Numbered from the stretch's first letter, positions 8,244 to 16,917 are shown. The stretch is 64,000 bases of DNA from Lactimicrobium massiliense (GCF_900343155.1 NZ_OUNG01000005.1:62001-126000), one strand, 5' to 3'. The notes: a model not told the origin generated them from the sequence alone. Program-made: numbers and translations.

Positions 8244-8675
8244 ATGGGACTTCCGGTCATGATGCAGTATGATCCTGAGACACAGCGGACATCGTTATTG
8301 TTTGAAGATGGAAACAAAGAGACAGTCACTGACAAGCCTCAGGTTTTTTTAGACCATCTGTGCATTCAGTATGGCAGCACCCGCAAGGGCAGGGAAGATG
8401 CCTACCGGGCATTGACAGGCTTTCATTGCAAAGCACCGGTTCTGCTGTCAGAGCGCCTCAATACCATTTATTTTCCAACTACATCTCCATCCAATCCGGA
8501 CTGCGTCTGGCTGGATGCCTCCCGGCTCATTTCCGTCCACACCAAAAATCAGATATCTTCTCTTGTCCTTTTTTCATCAGGACTTAAAATAGAAGTCGGC
8601 GTTGATGTCAGAGTGATCCGGAACCAGGTAAAACGATGTGAAATCTTCCTGTCCAGCCTCTATCAGAAACGCTGA
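8244..8675 (+). CDS. comK: ComK-like competence transcription factor
   Basis: 143 residues. The central region follows the ComK family pattern: a cysteine and YGS..KGRE..Y (C-x-x-YGSTRKGRED), then TGFHCKAPVLL, then IYFPTTSPSNPDCVWLDA. In Bacillus subtilis ComK the equivalents are FGSSYAGRKAGTYE, HKPPIMV and IFLFPTLSSTRPQCGWI. ComK proteins activate late competence genes (comG, comE, comF). The protein lacks about 50 residues at the C-terminus compared with B. subtilis ComK. The start at 8244 has AGGGAGAAG just upstream; the frame is open further upstream within ridA. Late genes comEA and comEC lie at 28921-31310. Assignment by motif reading; function inferred. Confidence 0.8.
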   Translation: MGLPVMMQYDPETQRTSLLFEDGNKETVTDKPQVFLDHLCIQYGSTRKGREDAYRALTGFHCKAPVLLSERLNTIYFPTTSPSNPDCVWLDASRLISVHTKNQISSLVLFSSGLKIEVGVDVRVIRNQVKRCEIFLSSLYQKR

Positions 8676-8696
8676 AGAATCTGGAAAGGAACCACT

Positions 8697-9590
8697 ATGC
8701 GTCAAAATCCGATCGCTGCCGAAATTGACAGAATGCACTTTACCAAGAAGGATATCCAGTACATCGCTGTGATTATTGCCTCCAGCCTGCTGTATGCCTT
8801 TGGCATGAATTCCTTCGTCAAAAGCGGCAATCTGTTCCCAGGCGGCTTTGCCGGACTGTCTCGTCTCTTGTCTGCCGTATGCAATACATTTCTGCATATC
8901 AATATCAGTTTCTCTGTATTCTACTTCGTACTGAACTTCCTTGTTACCATTCTTGTCTTCCGCAGGATTGGCCACAAGTTCATTCTGTACTCCGTCATCT
9001 GGTATACACTGACATCTTTTTTCACCAGTGTACTCAAGCTGCCAGTCATCACCCATGAAATCCTGCTGATTGCGGTGTTTGGCGGACTGATCAACGGTTT
9101 TGCCATCGGCCTTGCCCTGCAGTCAAATGCCTCCAGCGGCGGCACTGACTTCATCGCGATCTGGCTGTCCATGAAATTCAACAAGGAAACATGGAACTAC
9201 ATGCTGGCAGCCAATGCGGTGATTCTGGTCATTGCAGGATGTCTGTATGGATGGTCGGTTGCCCTATATTCCATCATCTTCCAGTATGTTTCCACACAGG
9301 TCGTCAATATCATGCACCAGCGCTATAAGCTGACCACACTGGATATTGTGACCAATATGCCGGATGAAGTCTGCACTGCGATCTTCCATACATGCCGCCA
9401 TGGCATCACCAAGATCAAGTGCGAAGGCGGCTTTACCGATCAGGTACACTGGATGCTGATCACGACGATCAATACCTATCAGCTCAAGGAAGTTGTCGAG
9501 AATGTACGCAAGGCGGATGAACATGCCTTCATTGCCATCAACAGTGTGGAAAAGATCTACGGCAACTACTACCAGAAGCCAATCGATTGA
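8697..9590 (+). CDS. YitT family membrane protein with DUF2179 domain
   Basis: 297 residues. The N-terminal two thirds have about five to six membrane helices of the YitT/DUF161 type, with GMNSFVKSGNLFPGGFAGLSRL and NASSGGTDFIAIWLS. The C-terminal 80 residues form the soluble DUF2179 domain (KCEGGFTDQVHWMLITTINTYQL). The family is common in Bacillota and its function is not settled. Ribosome-binding site GGAAAGGA precedes the ATG. It follows the comK-like gene by 21 nt and is closed by a terminator. Confidence 0.9.
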   Translation: MRQNPIAAEIDRMHFTKKDIQYIAVIIASSLLYAFGMNSFVKSGNLFPGGFAGLSRLLSAVCNTFLHINISFSVFYFVLNFLVTILVFRRIGHKFILYSVIWYTLTSFFTSVLKLPVITHEILLIAVFGGLINGFAIGLALQSNASSGGTDFIAIWLSMKFNKETWNYMLAANAVILVIAGCLYGWSVALYSIIFQYVSTQVVNIMHQRYKLTTLDIVTNMPDEVCTAIFHTCRHGITKIKCEGGFTDQVHWMLITTINTYQLKEVVENVRKADEHAFIAINSVEKIYGNYYQKPID

Positions 9591-9595
9591 TATTT

Positions 9596-9617
9596 ACCGG
9601 CACTGCCGGTTTTTATT
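9596..9617 (+). terminator. intrinsic terminator after yitT
   Basis: ACCGGC-act-GCCGGT followed by TTTTATTT, directly after the yitT stop. Confidence 0.8.
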
Positions 9618-9620
9618 TAC

Positions 9621-9649
9621 AAACGCTATTTTCAAAGATTTAGTTGATG
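9621..9649 (+). repeat. left terminal inverted repeat of the IS1595-like element
   Basis: Starts AAACGCTATTTTCAAA and ends TAGTTGATG; 26 of 29 bases match the reverse complement of 10786-10814, with differences only at three internal positions. Confidence 0.85.
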
Positions 9650-9669
9650 AGGCTGTAAACACCAAAATA

Positions 9670-10722
9670 TCATGAGCTATATGCCTCATAGAGGTTAATT
9701 GGCATTTTAAGCTTTGGGATCTCCGCACAGGTAAATGGAATCTGTTCAAACATTGTTTCCATGTATGCTTCTGATTTCCATTTGCGCATGTCCAGCCTGT
9801 ACTTTAAATATTTCTTCATGACGATCCAATTCAAATAACCCTGGAGATGTCTTGTGCTGATACCATGTTTCTGCCTGATCATGTTTTTTAGCTCAGAGTG
9901 AAGCTCGTTTACTTCAGATACTGTATTGCCCTTTGGTGTTAAATAACCGTTAGATGGAATAATGTCACTGTTGAAGTGATTATCGCCCACGAAAGTTTGA
10001 ATGCTATGGCTGTCATCACTGATAATTGTTGAATGCGCTGCGAAGTGAGAGCTGTATTGATTCAGAATTTCTGCACTCTCTCTGCCTAATCCTCCAATTT
10101 TAAAGAGAATATTGTCATGCTCATCAATAGCTGTTACCAGGCAGATCTTGTGATGGCTGGTGCCAGGTAAAGCACGCTTGGTTGAATGACGGCGATGCTT
10201 TCCACGCTGTTTGCTGAATCTTGGCATTTTATCCTTCCTGGTCCCTTTCAGGTTGATTTTGGTATAAGTAGGATCCAATTCAACATTTCCACTTAAGACC
10301 ACATTATTCTGAATCTTTGCTGCAGCCTGATATAACTTGTGACGCATGTTGAAGCAGGTAGTAACTGATAAGCCTGTAGCTACACTCTGCTGAGTCAGAG
10401 TCATTCCGTTAAGCTCGCCAGAGATAAAAGTAGTCCAGATATCAAAGCTTGTTCTGGAATGAGTAAACATCGTACCTGTTGTTGCCATAAAAACAGATTT
10501 GCATTTTTTACATCTGTATTTCTGACGATTATGTGGGTTAAAGCCATTCTTAACAAAGTGAGTTGAACCACAATGAGGACATTTCTCAACATGCAAAGAG
10601 AGATTCTCGTAATTTGTTGTCGTACAGTTTACTTTCTCTCTGAATAGCTTTTCTAAACCAACACGAATGAATTCAATTTCGACAGGAGATAAAGAATTCA
10701 GGAAATTCTGATTAACGAGCAT
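9670..10722 (-). CDS. IS1595 family transposase
   Basis: 350 residues. The N-terminal domain has a zinc ribbon (CPHCGS about residue 50, then YRCKKCKSVF), followed by a helix-turn-helix-like stretch and the ISXO2/IS1595 DDE domain: VELDPTYTKINLKG with the first catalytic Asp, IISDDSHSIQTF with the second, and SEVNELHSELKNMIRQKHG ahead of HLQGYLNWI. The gene is intact. A GAGGTGAT ribosome-binding site precedes the ATG at 10722. Its codon use is more AT-rich than the neighbouring housekeeping genes, as expected for an imported element. Confidence 0.9.
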   Translation of the reverse strand: MLVNQNFLNSLSPVEIEFIRVGLEKLFREKVNCTTTNYENLSLHVEKCPHCGSTHFVKNGFNPHNRQKYRCKKCKSVFMATTGTMFTHSRTSFDIWTTFISGELNGMTLTQQSVATGLSVTTCFNMRHKLYQAAAKIQNNVVLSGNVELDPTYTKINLKGTRKDKMPRFSKQRGKHRRHSTKRALPGTSHHKICLVTAIDEHDNILFKIGGLGRESAEILNQYSSHFAAHSTIISDDSHSIQTFVGDNHFNSDIIPSNGYLTPKGNTVSEVNELHSELKNMIRQKHGISTRHLQGYLNWIVMKKYLKYRLDMRKWKSEAYMETMFEQIPFTCAEIPKLKMPINLYEAYSS

Positions 10723-10785
10723 ATCATCACCTCAACTGAAGTCATGATAAGTTATAGATATTAACTTGATGTACTTGTTCGGGTA

Positions 10786-10814
10786 CATCAACTATTTATT
10801 TGAAAATAGCGTTT
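10786..10814 (-). repeat. right terminal inverted repeat of the IS1595-like element
   Basis: Reverse complement starts AAACGCTATTTTCAAA; partner of 9621-9649. Confidence 0.85.
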
Positions 10815-10816
10815 AC

Positions 10817-10841
10817 AAAAAAAAGATCCCCGCAGGGATCT
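10817..10841 (-). terminator. intrinsic terminator of trpS
   Basis: AGATCCC-CGCA-GGGATCT followed on the - strand by an uninterrupted T-run (A-run 10817-10824 on +). The IS1595-like element ends within 3 bp of this T-run. Confidence 0.85.
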
Positions 10842-10849
10842 CAGTATGA

Positions 10850-11848
10850 TTACTTGTCAATGATTTCCATGCCGATGGCACGCTGTACCTGATCCAGCTT
10901 CTTATTGGCAATCACATTTGCCTTGGCAGCGCCATCACGCAGGGTTGTCTCCAGAATATCCGAAGAAATGATGTCATTGTACTTTGCCTGAATGTTTTCC
11001 AGCAGGGCACATACATCATCCGCTACCGCACGCTTGAAGTCGCCATAGCCTTTGCCTTCAAACTGTGCCTCAATCTCACCAAACGGCCTGTCATTTTCCA
11101 ACGATGACATAATCTGCATCAAGTTGGAGATACCTGGCTGATAGTCCGGATCATAGTGGACATGGGCCTCATTGTCTGTAACAGCACCCATGATCTTCTT
11201 TCTGGCTTTCTTGGGATCATCCAGCAGATAGACACAGCCCTTGGCGTTATTGTCTGACTTGGACATCTTCTTGCTTGGATCGTTCAGTGACATGATGCGG
11301 GCACCAACCTTACCGATCAGCGGTTCCGGAAGCTTGAACAGCTCGCCATAGCGGTGATTCATTCTGGCAGCCACATCACGGGTCAGCTCGACATGCTGTT
11401 TCTGGTCATCGCCAACCGGTACATAGTCAGGATCATACAGCAGGATATCCGCAGCCATCAAAGCAGGGTAGGTATACAGACCGCCGGACAGGTTCTTTTC
11501 ACCCTTGGCCTGCTTGTCCTTGAACTGGGTCATACGGGAAAGCTCACCCATGTATGTATGGCAGCACATGATATAGCCAAGCTGGGCATGGGCTTTGACA
11601 TCTGTCTGCAGGAAGATCGTTGCTTTCTTCGGATCCAGACCACACGCCAGATACAGGGCAACACAATCCTTCAGGTTCTTCTGCAGGGTCTTTGGATCCT
11701 GCGGAACCGTAATGCAGTGCAGATTGGCAATGAATGCATACATATCATAGTCATCCTGATAATCCACAAAGTGCTTCAATGCACCGATATACGAGCCCAG
11801 ATGCAGCTGGCCTGTCGGCTTAATGCCGGAAAGCATTCTTTTCTTCAT
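10850..11848 (-). CDS. trpS: tryptophanyl-tRNA synthetase
   Basis: 332 residues, class Ic aminoacyl-tRNA synthetase charging tRNA-Trp. The N-terminus SGIKPTGQLHLGSYIGAL carries the HIGH-equivalent (HLGS), and KMSKSDNN carries the KMSKS loop. ALMAADILLYDPDYVPVGDDQKQHVELTRD is the family core. I set the start at 11848 (MKKRMLSG), with a GAGG ribosome-binding site about 10 nt upstream. The frame stays open to 12055, but those codons are the T-box leader RNA. Regulated by tryptophan tRNA charging through that leader. A convergent IS1595-like element now lies beyond its terminator. Confidence 0.96.
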   Translation of the reverse strand: MKKRMLSGIKPTGQLHLGSYIGALKHFVDYQDDYDMYAFIANLHCITVPQDPKTLQKNLKDCVALYLACGLDPKKATIFLQTDVKAHAQLGYIMCCHTYMGELSRMTQFKDKQAKGEKNLSGGLYTYPALMAADILLYDPDYVPVGDDQKQHVELTRDVAARMNHRYGELFKLPEPLIGKVGARIMSLNDPSKKMSKSDNNAKGCVYLLDDPKKARKKIMGAVTDNEAHVHYDPDYQPGISNLMQIMSSLENDRPFGEIEAQFEGKGYGDFKRAVADDVCALLENIQAKYNDIISSDILETTLRDGAAKANVIANKKLDQVQRAIGMEIIDK

Positions 11849-11867
11849 ATGATTTACCTCTTTTCCA

Positions 11868-12085
11868 AAAGAAAAACGTCTCTTCAATGAAGGGACGCAG
11901 GAGACTTCTGATGCGCGGTACCACCCGTTCTTATCCACACAATCTGGATCACTCTTGGGATAACGGAACCGCCGTGTCAATATGACAATGCTCCAAGGCT
12001 CCAATGTCCGTATGATTGCCATGGCAGCTTTCACCAGTTCTGCCTCGCTGAACAAGGTTCCTATACGGACTGCACCTTTTCATAG
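11868..12085 (-). promoter_or_regulatory. T-box leader, tryptophan-specific, upstream of trpS
   Basis: On the - strand: a base stem GTCCGTAT/ATACGGAC, the apical GGTGAAAGC motif, a candidate specifier TGG (Trp) at complement 12001-12003, the T-box sequence GGGTGGTACCGCG (11914-11926), and a terminator CGTCCCTTC-att-GAAGAGACG followed by TTTTTCTTTT (about 11868-11897). Uncharged tRNA-Trp should bind and favour antitermination into trpS. Confidence 0.92.
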
Positions 12086-12146
12086 CTCCTCAATTATTTC
12101 ATATTTTTCAACTGTTTTCAATGGGCACGGATTTTCTTGACGCTCA

Positions 12147-12155
12147 TGCTATAAT
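12147..12155 (+). promoter_or_regulatory. extended -10 promoter of spx
   Basis: ATGCTATAAT, an extended -10 (TGC plus TATAAT 12150-12155), lies 21 nt before the spx ATG. No good -35 at 16-18 bp; the TTGACG at 12137 is too close. Confidence 0.6.
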
Positions 12156-12176
12156 ACACGCATAGGGAGAAATGCC

Positions 12177-12626
12177 ATGATTGTTGTATATACATCTCCG
12201 GGATGCGCCAGCTGCCGCAAGGTCAAGCAGTGGCTGAAAGACCGCAATATCCCGTTCATAGAAAAGAATATCTTCAAGATCCTGCTGAATGACAGCGAGA
12301 TCAAGCATTTGTTGATGCGCAGTGAAAATGGAACGGATGATCTGATTTCCAAACGCTCCAAGATTATTCAGGAACAGCGCATCGACGTTGATTCGATGAC
12401 GCTGGATGAACTGGTACAGTTTGTCCGGAAGAATCCAAGTGTTATGAAGCGGCCGATCATCATTTCCGAGAATAACTTCCAGGTTGGCTATGACGATGAA
12501 GAGATCGGTGTCTTTCTGCCGAAGGAGCTTCGTTCGATTGCCGCGCATCAATGTACACCGGACTGCCCGAATTACAAAGCATGCGGACAGGTCAGAGAGG
12601 GGAAGGAGTGCGAAAAGAGGCCGTGA
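12177..12626 (+). CDS. spx: Spx family redox-responsive transcription regulator with Cys-rich tail
   Basis: 149 residues of the ArsC/Spx thioredoxin-like fold. It has the redox switch CASC (Cys10-x-x-Cys13) in MIVVYTSPGCASCRKVKQWL and the conserved RPIIISENNFQVGY and FLPKELRSI segments. Spx binds the C-terminal domain of the RNA polymerase alpha subunit and reprogrammes transcription under disulfide stress. The usual length is about 131 residues. Here the protein extends into a tail reading CTPDCPNYKACGQ...EC, adding four cysteines that resemble a small metal- or disulfide-binding knuckle. A GGGAGA ribosome-binding site precedes the ATG. Role from family; tail function unknown. Confidence 0.9.
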   Translation: MIVVYTSPGCASCRKVKQWLKDRNIPFIEKNIFKILLNDSEIKHLLMRSENGTDDLISKRSKIIQEQRIDVDSMTLDELVQFVRKNPSVMKRPIIISENNFQVGYDDEEIGVFLPKELRSIAAHQCTPDCPNYKACGQVREGKECEKRP

Positions 12627-12647
12627 TGGCTTCTTTTGTTTTTGGAT

Positions 12648-13799
12648 ATGAAGAAAGTACTTGTTGGCCTTTCAGGCGGCGTAGACAGTGCCGTTGCTGC
12701 CTATCTTCTGCAGCAGCAGGGCTATGATGTCACCTGTGCCTTTATGCGCAACTGGGATTCTGCAGCCGAGGATGACTTTGCCGGCAATCCCACCATCAAT
12801 GATCCCGTATGCCCGCAGGAAAGCGACTATAAAGATGCCCAGAGTGTCGCCGATGCCCTGGGACTGCCGCTGTTAAGAATTGATTTCATCAAAGAATACT
12901 GGGATGATGTCTTCAAGGAATTTCTCTCAGAATACCGTAAAGGCAGAACGCCCAATCCTGATATCCTGTGCAACCGCTATATCAAGTTTGACAGCTTTAT
13001 GAAATTCGGCCAGAAACAGGGTTTTGATACCGTCGCTACAGGCCATTACGCAAAAAACGGCATCGAAAACGGACACGGCGTCATCCTGAAAGCCGATGAC
13101 CGCAACAAGGACCAGTCCTACTTTCTCTGTGAAGTACACAGAGAAGTACTGGACCATGTTCTGTTCCCGCTTGGTGGCATTACCAAGCCGGAAGTGCGTG
13201 AGATCGCCGCAAAACTGAACCTGTCGATTGCCAAAAAGAAGGACAGCACCGGCATCTGCTTTATCGGAGAACGCCATTTCCGCCAGTTTCTGTCCAATTA
13301 CCTGCCGATGAAACCAGGTCCGATTATCAATATTGTGACGGGTGAAAAGGTCGGTACTCATCAGGGTGTCCTGTATTACACGATTGGCCAGCGCAAGGGA
13401 TTGGATATCGGCGGCATCGGTCCGTTCTATGTCATTGGCAAAAATGTTACTACCAATGAACTGTATGTCACAGATGAAGAACATCAGGACTGGCTGTACA
13501 GCGATGCCTGCATCGTCACCGGTGTCAATGTGCTGGCTGATCGCACACTGCCAATGGACTGTACTGCCAAGTTCCGCTACAGGCAGAGTGATAACGATGT
13601 CCATATCGAATGGCTTGATGACAGCACATTGAAAGTAACCTACCCGGAAACGATCCGTTCTGTTACGCCAGGTCAGGAAGCTGTCTTCTATGATCATGAT
13701 GTCATGATCATGGGCGGCAAGATTGATGCAGTGTACCGGAATCAAGAAGACCTGATGGCAAAGATCCAGCAGAAGGCTGCAGGATACCACCATGGATGA
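12648..13799 (+). CDS. mnmA: tRNA 2-thiouridylase MnmA
   Basis: 383 residues; activates and sulfurates U34 of Lys, Glu and Gln tRNAs. The PP-loop SGGVDSAVAAYLL is at residue 8; PNPDILCNRYIKFD supplies one catalytic cysteine and STGICFIGERHF the other. ATGHYA and KDQSYFL are further conserved motifs. The likely start is ATG 12648 (MKKVLVGLSGG); TTG 12636 is an alternative. Neither has a strong ribosome-binding site. The gene follows spx closely and overlaps recD2 by 8 nt. Confidence 0.95.
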   Translation: MKKVLVGLSGGVDSAVAAYLLQQQGYDVTCAFMRNWDSAAEDDFAGNPTINDPVCPQESDYKDAQSVADALGLPLLRIDFIKEYWDDVFKEFLSEYRKGRTPNPDILCNRYIKFDSFMKFGQKQGFDTVATGHYAKNGIENGHGVILKADDRNKDQSYFLCEVHREVLDHVLFPLGGITKPEVREIAAKLNLSIAKKKDSTGICFIGERHFRQFLSNYLPMKPGPIINIVTGEKVGTHQGVLYYTIGQRKGLDIGGIGPFYVIGKNVTTNELYVTDEEHQDWLYSDACIVTGVNVLADRTLPMDCTAKFRYRQSDNDVHIEWLDDSTLKVTYPETIRSVTPGQEAVFYDHDVMIMGGKIDAVYRNQEDLMAKIQQKAAGYHHG

Positions 13800-16038
13800 T
13801 TCCCTTGAAAAACTCAACGGGAAGCCCGTGCGCATCCTGTTCCGCAACAGTTCCAACTTCTATACGGTCATGCTGTTTCGCACCAGTGATGAAGAAGACA
13901 GAACATTGACGGTTACCGGTATCTGTCCCTCGATCCAGACCGATGTCATGTACAACATCTATGGCCGCTATGTCGAGCATCCCCGCTATGGCATCCAGTT
14001 TGCCCTGGAACATTACGAAGTCTCTTTGCCAAGTGAAGAGGAAGGGGTGATCCGCTTTCTGAGCGGGCCGTCGTTTCCTGGTATCGGCAAAAAGACCGCT
14101 GCTTCCATTGTTGAAGCACTTGGCCCTGACTGTCTGGAAGAAATCCGCCGGAATCCGGAAATTCTGCATCTCAAGACAAATCTCAATGACAAACAGATCA
14201 GTGCCATTGAAAGCGGGATGTCACAGTCTGATGAAGGGCTGTCTGAACTGTCACGTTTCCTGAATGTCTATGGCATTGGCTCCCGCAGCATCATCCGCCT
14301 CAACCAGGCATATGGCAAAGAAGCACTGCAAGTATTGAAAAATAATCCCTATCAGGCAGCGGAGGAATGCGACGGCTTTGGCTTTGCCACAGCGGATAAG
14401 ATCGCAGCCTATCTTGGCTTTGCGCAGAATGATGACAGACGTCTGGAAGCACTGCTGATTGCATTAACGATGGATCTGTGTGTACGCAGCGGTGACAGCT
14501 ATGTCGACAGTGATGATCTTGAACAGGCATTTGCAAAGAGTACAAAAGGGTTTGATGCAGACTATCCCAAATACCTGGATGCGGCAGTGGCACGTCATAA
14601 ACTGGTCAATGCGGATGGCCATATCTATCCCATCACCCAGTATGAAGCTGAAACCGGCATCACCAATTTTCTCAATCATTTCCCGCTGGAAAATATCGAT
14701 CCCGCAGATCCGCATACCGTAGAATCCGATCTGCAGTCGATCCAGGATAACTTCGGTATCGAATATGATGCAGTCCAGAAAGAAGCGATTCTTTCCATTC
14801 TTGACCATCCGGTACAAATTGTGACCGGCGGTCCAGGCACTGGCAAGACAACAGTGGTACGGGCAATGGTGAAGCTGTTTCATCTGCTGTATCCCGATGC
14901 CGCCATTGTCTGTGCCGCCCCAACCGGCAGGGCAGCCAAGCGGCTTTCTGAGCTTACCGGCACACCTGCGGCAACCATCCATTCCCTTTTGCAATGGGAT
15001 CTCGATTCCAATACCTTTGGCAAAGATGAAGATGATCCCATCCAGGCAGATCTGCTTGTCATTGATGAGTTTTCCATGGTTGATGCATGGCTGTTCTATC
15101 ATCTGCTCAAAGCAAGTGCACATGTGAAAAGGCTGTGCATCATCGGTGATGAAGACCAGCTGCCAAGTGTCGGACCAGGCTGTGTGCTGCGTGATCTGAT
15201 TGCCAGTGAACGTTTTCCTTTGCTGCGGCTGGATCACATCTACCGTCAGAAGGAAGGCTCGGATGTGATTGCCCTGGCGCATCAGATCAAGACGGGCCAT
15301 CCGGATTTCTCATCCCTGCAGCATGATATCGTCTTTTATCCATGCCGGGATGAAGAGATCAAAGACAATGTACTGGCAGTCGTGCGCAATGCCCTGGAGA
15401 AAAACTATACGGTCAATGATATTCAGGTGCTTTCACCAATGTACAAAGGAGCAGCCGGCATCAGCACATTAAATAATGCGCTGCAGATGGAACTGAATCC
15501 ATATGCCCCTGAGAAAAAGGAACTGCGCCATGGCTACCAGATCTTCCGGGTAGGTGACAAGATCCTGCAGCTTAAAAATCAGCCGGATGACAATGTCTAC
15601 AATGGCGATATCGGTATTCTTACGGATATCCTGGATGCAAAGCAGGTGGAAAGCCACCGCACTACGGTAGTGGTCAGCTTTGGTGATCATGAAGTGGAAT
15701 ACAGTGAAGAAAGTCTGGACCATATCACACTAGCCTACTGTATCTCTGTGCATAAGGCACAGGGCTCCGAATATCCGATTGTGATCCTGCCGATCAGCCG
15801 TCAGCATCAGTTCATGCTGCAAAGAAAGCTCATCTATACAGCGGTCACCCGTGCCAGAAGAAGCCTGGTCATCCTGGGTGATGAGGATGCCTTCATGAAA
15901 GGAGCGGCGACGCTGGAATACCATCCCCGTAAGACAGGCCTTGCCCAAAGACTGAAAAATGATGAAACAAGTGATGACAATCCATTTTTCACAGATGGCG
16001 ATGGGGATGATCCCTTTGCAGGTGAGGATATTGCATAG
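13792..16038 (+). CDS. recD2: RecD2-type ATP-dependent DNA helicase
   Basis: 748 residues, superfamily 1B 5'-3' helicase without RecBC partners. The order is: N-terminal OB-like domain (1-90), tandem helix-hairpin-helix region (about 90-270), then helicase motor. Motif I is GGPGTGKTT (about residue 347), motif Ia CAAPTGRAAKRL, motif II VIDEFSM, GDEDQLPSVGPG motif III, and the C-terminal motifs VHKAQGSEY and YTAVTRAR. An acidic tail ends the protein. RecD2 proteins act in replication-fork and mismatch-linked repair. Start 13792 overlaps mnmA. Confidence 0.95.
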   Translation: MDDSLEKLNGKPVRILFRNSSNFYTVMLFRTSDEEDRTLTVTGICPSIQTDVMYNIYGRYVEHPRYGIQFALEHYEVSLPSEEEGVIRFLSGPSFPGIGKKTAASIVEALGPDCLEEIRRNPEILHLKTNLNDKQISAIESGMSQSDEGLSELSRFLNVYGIGSRSIIRLNQAYGKEALQVLKNNPYQAAEECDGFGFATADKIAAYLGFAQNDDRRLEALLIALTMDLCVRSGDSYVDSDDLEQAFAKSTKGFDADYPKYLDAAVARHKLVNADGHIYPITQYEAETGITNFLNHFPLENIDPADPHTVESDLQSIQDNFGIEYDAVQKEAILSILDHPVQIVTGGPGTGKTTVVRAMVKLFHLLYPDAAIVCAAPTGRAAKRLSELTGTPAATIHSLLQWDLDSNTFGKDEDDPIQADLLVIDEFSMVDAWLFYHLLKASAHVKRLCIIGDEDQLPSVGPGCVLRDLIASERFPLLRLDHIYRQKEGSDVIALAHQIKTGHPDFSSLQHDIVFYPCRDEEIKDNVLAVVRNALEKNYTVNDIQVLSPMYKGAAGISTLNNALQMELNPYAPEKKELRHGYQIFRVGDKILQLKNQPDDNVYNGDIGILTDILDAKQVESHRTTVVVSFGDHEVEYSEESLDHITLAYCISVHKAQGSEYPIVILPISRQHQFMLQRKLIYTAVTRARRSLVILGDEDAFMKGAATLEYHPRKTGLAQRLKNDETSDDNPFFTDGDGDDPFAGEDIA

Positions 16039-16061
16039 TAATTAAAACAAATGAACGCATC

Positions 16062-16098
16062 AAAAAAACAGCGGTGAGACAAAGCTCATCGCTGTTTT
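16062..16098. terminator. bidirectional terminator between recD2 and the ABC operon
   Basis: AACAGCGGTGAG and CTCATCGCTGTT form a 12-bp stem (one G-U) with an A-run on the left and a T-run on the right, so it can stop the convergent transcripts from both sides. Confidence 0.8.
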
Positions 16099-16110
16099 CA
16101 TTATGAAGAA

Positions 16111-16917
16111 TTACTGCTGTGTTAACAATGCTTCATCACTGGCAAAGACCGTACCGGAAACTTCCTCAAACTTGGCCAGCAGTGTTTCGACGGTCAGTTT
16201 TTTCTTCTCTTCACCGGCAATATCGACAATGATATGACCCTCATGCATCATGATCAGACGGTTGCCGTTCTTGATGGCATCCATCATGTTGTGGGTGACC
16301 ATCATCGCAGTCAGATGATCCTTTTCAATGACACTGTTTGTCAAAGCCAGGACCTTCTCAGCCGTCTTTGGATCCAGGGCAGCAGTATGTTCATCCAGCA
16401 GCAGAATCTTTGGCTTCTGCAAAGATGCCATCAGCAGGGTAACGGCCTGTCTCTGGCCGCCGGACAATAAGCCAACCTTGGAAGTCAGCCGGTCTTCCAG
16501 ACCAAGATTCAGCGGCTTCAGCAGCTTCTGGTATTCATTCTGTTCCTGCTTGGTAACACCCCAGGAAAGCCCGCGGCGCTTGCCGCGTCTTGCTGCCAGG
16601 GCCAGGTTTTCATCAATCTGCATGGTCGCGGCAGTACCGGTCATGGGATCCTGGAATACACGGCCGACATAGGCAGCACGCTTGAAATCCGGCAGACCTG
16701 TCACATCATGGCCATCGATCACGATCTGGCCGTCATCAATCGGCCACACACCGGCAACCGCATTCAGCAGGGTGGATTTGCCGGCACCATTGGAGCCGAT
16801 CACGGTCACAAAATCACCATCGTGCAGCGTAAGACTGACATCAATCAATGCTTTCTTCTCATTGATCGTGCCTTTGTTAAAGGTTTTGGAAATATGTCTG
16901 AGAACAAGAGAGTCCAT
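16111..16917 (-). CDS. ABC transporter ATP-binding protein (amino-acid-type uptake system)
   Basis: 268 residues with Walker A GSNGAGKST, signature LLSGGQRQAV, Walker B KILLLDEHTAALDP and the switch His in MVTHNM. It belongs with the permease and lipoprotein that precede it in the operon. The three-gene set (ATPase, LivH-like permease, ABC_sub_bind lipoprotein) matches the type that includes streptococcal TrpXYZ. The ATG abuts the permease stop codon. Substrate unknown; an aromatic amino acid is possible but not shown. Confidence 0.9.
   Translation of the reverse strand: MDSLVLRHISKTFNKGTINEKKALIDVSLTLHDGDFVTVIGSNGAGKSTLLNAVAGVWPIDDGQIVIDGHDVTGLPDFKRAAYVGRVFQDPMTGTAATMQIDENLALAARRGKRRGLSWGVTKQEQNEYQKLLKPLNLGLEDRLTSKVGLLSGGQRQAVTLLMASLQKPKILLLDEHTAALDPKTAEKVLALTNSVIEKDHLTAMMVTHNMMDAIKNGNRLIMMHEGHIIVDIAGEEKKKLTVETLLAKFEEVSGTVFASDEALLTQQ

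Larger units (their letters stand above)
9621..10814 (-). mobile_element. IS1595-like insertion sequence
   Basis: About 1.19 kb bounded by 29-bp imperfect terminal inverted repeats (26 of 29 matching) that start AAACGCTATTTTCAAA. It contains one transposase gene on the - strand. It occupies the gap between the terminators of convergent yitT and trpS. I could not find a clear target-site duplication: the flanks read TTATTTAC on the left and ACAAAAAA on the right. Confidence 0.85.

Noticed and set aside
11849-12055. N-terminal extension of trpS (MFSEAELVKAAMAII...)
   Set aside because: It is the translated T-box leader; the T-box motif and terminator lie within it and a proper start with ribosome-binding site exists at 11848.
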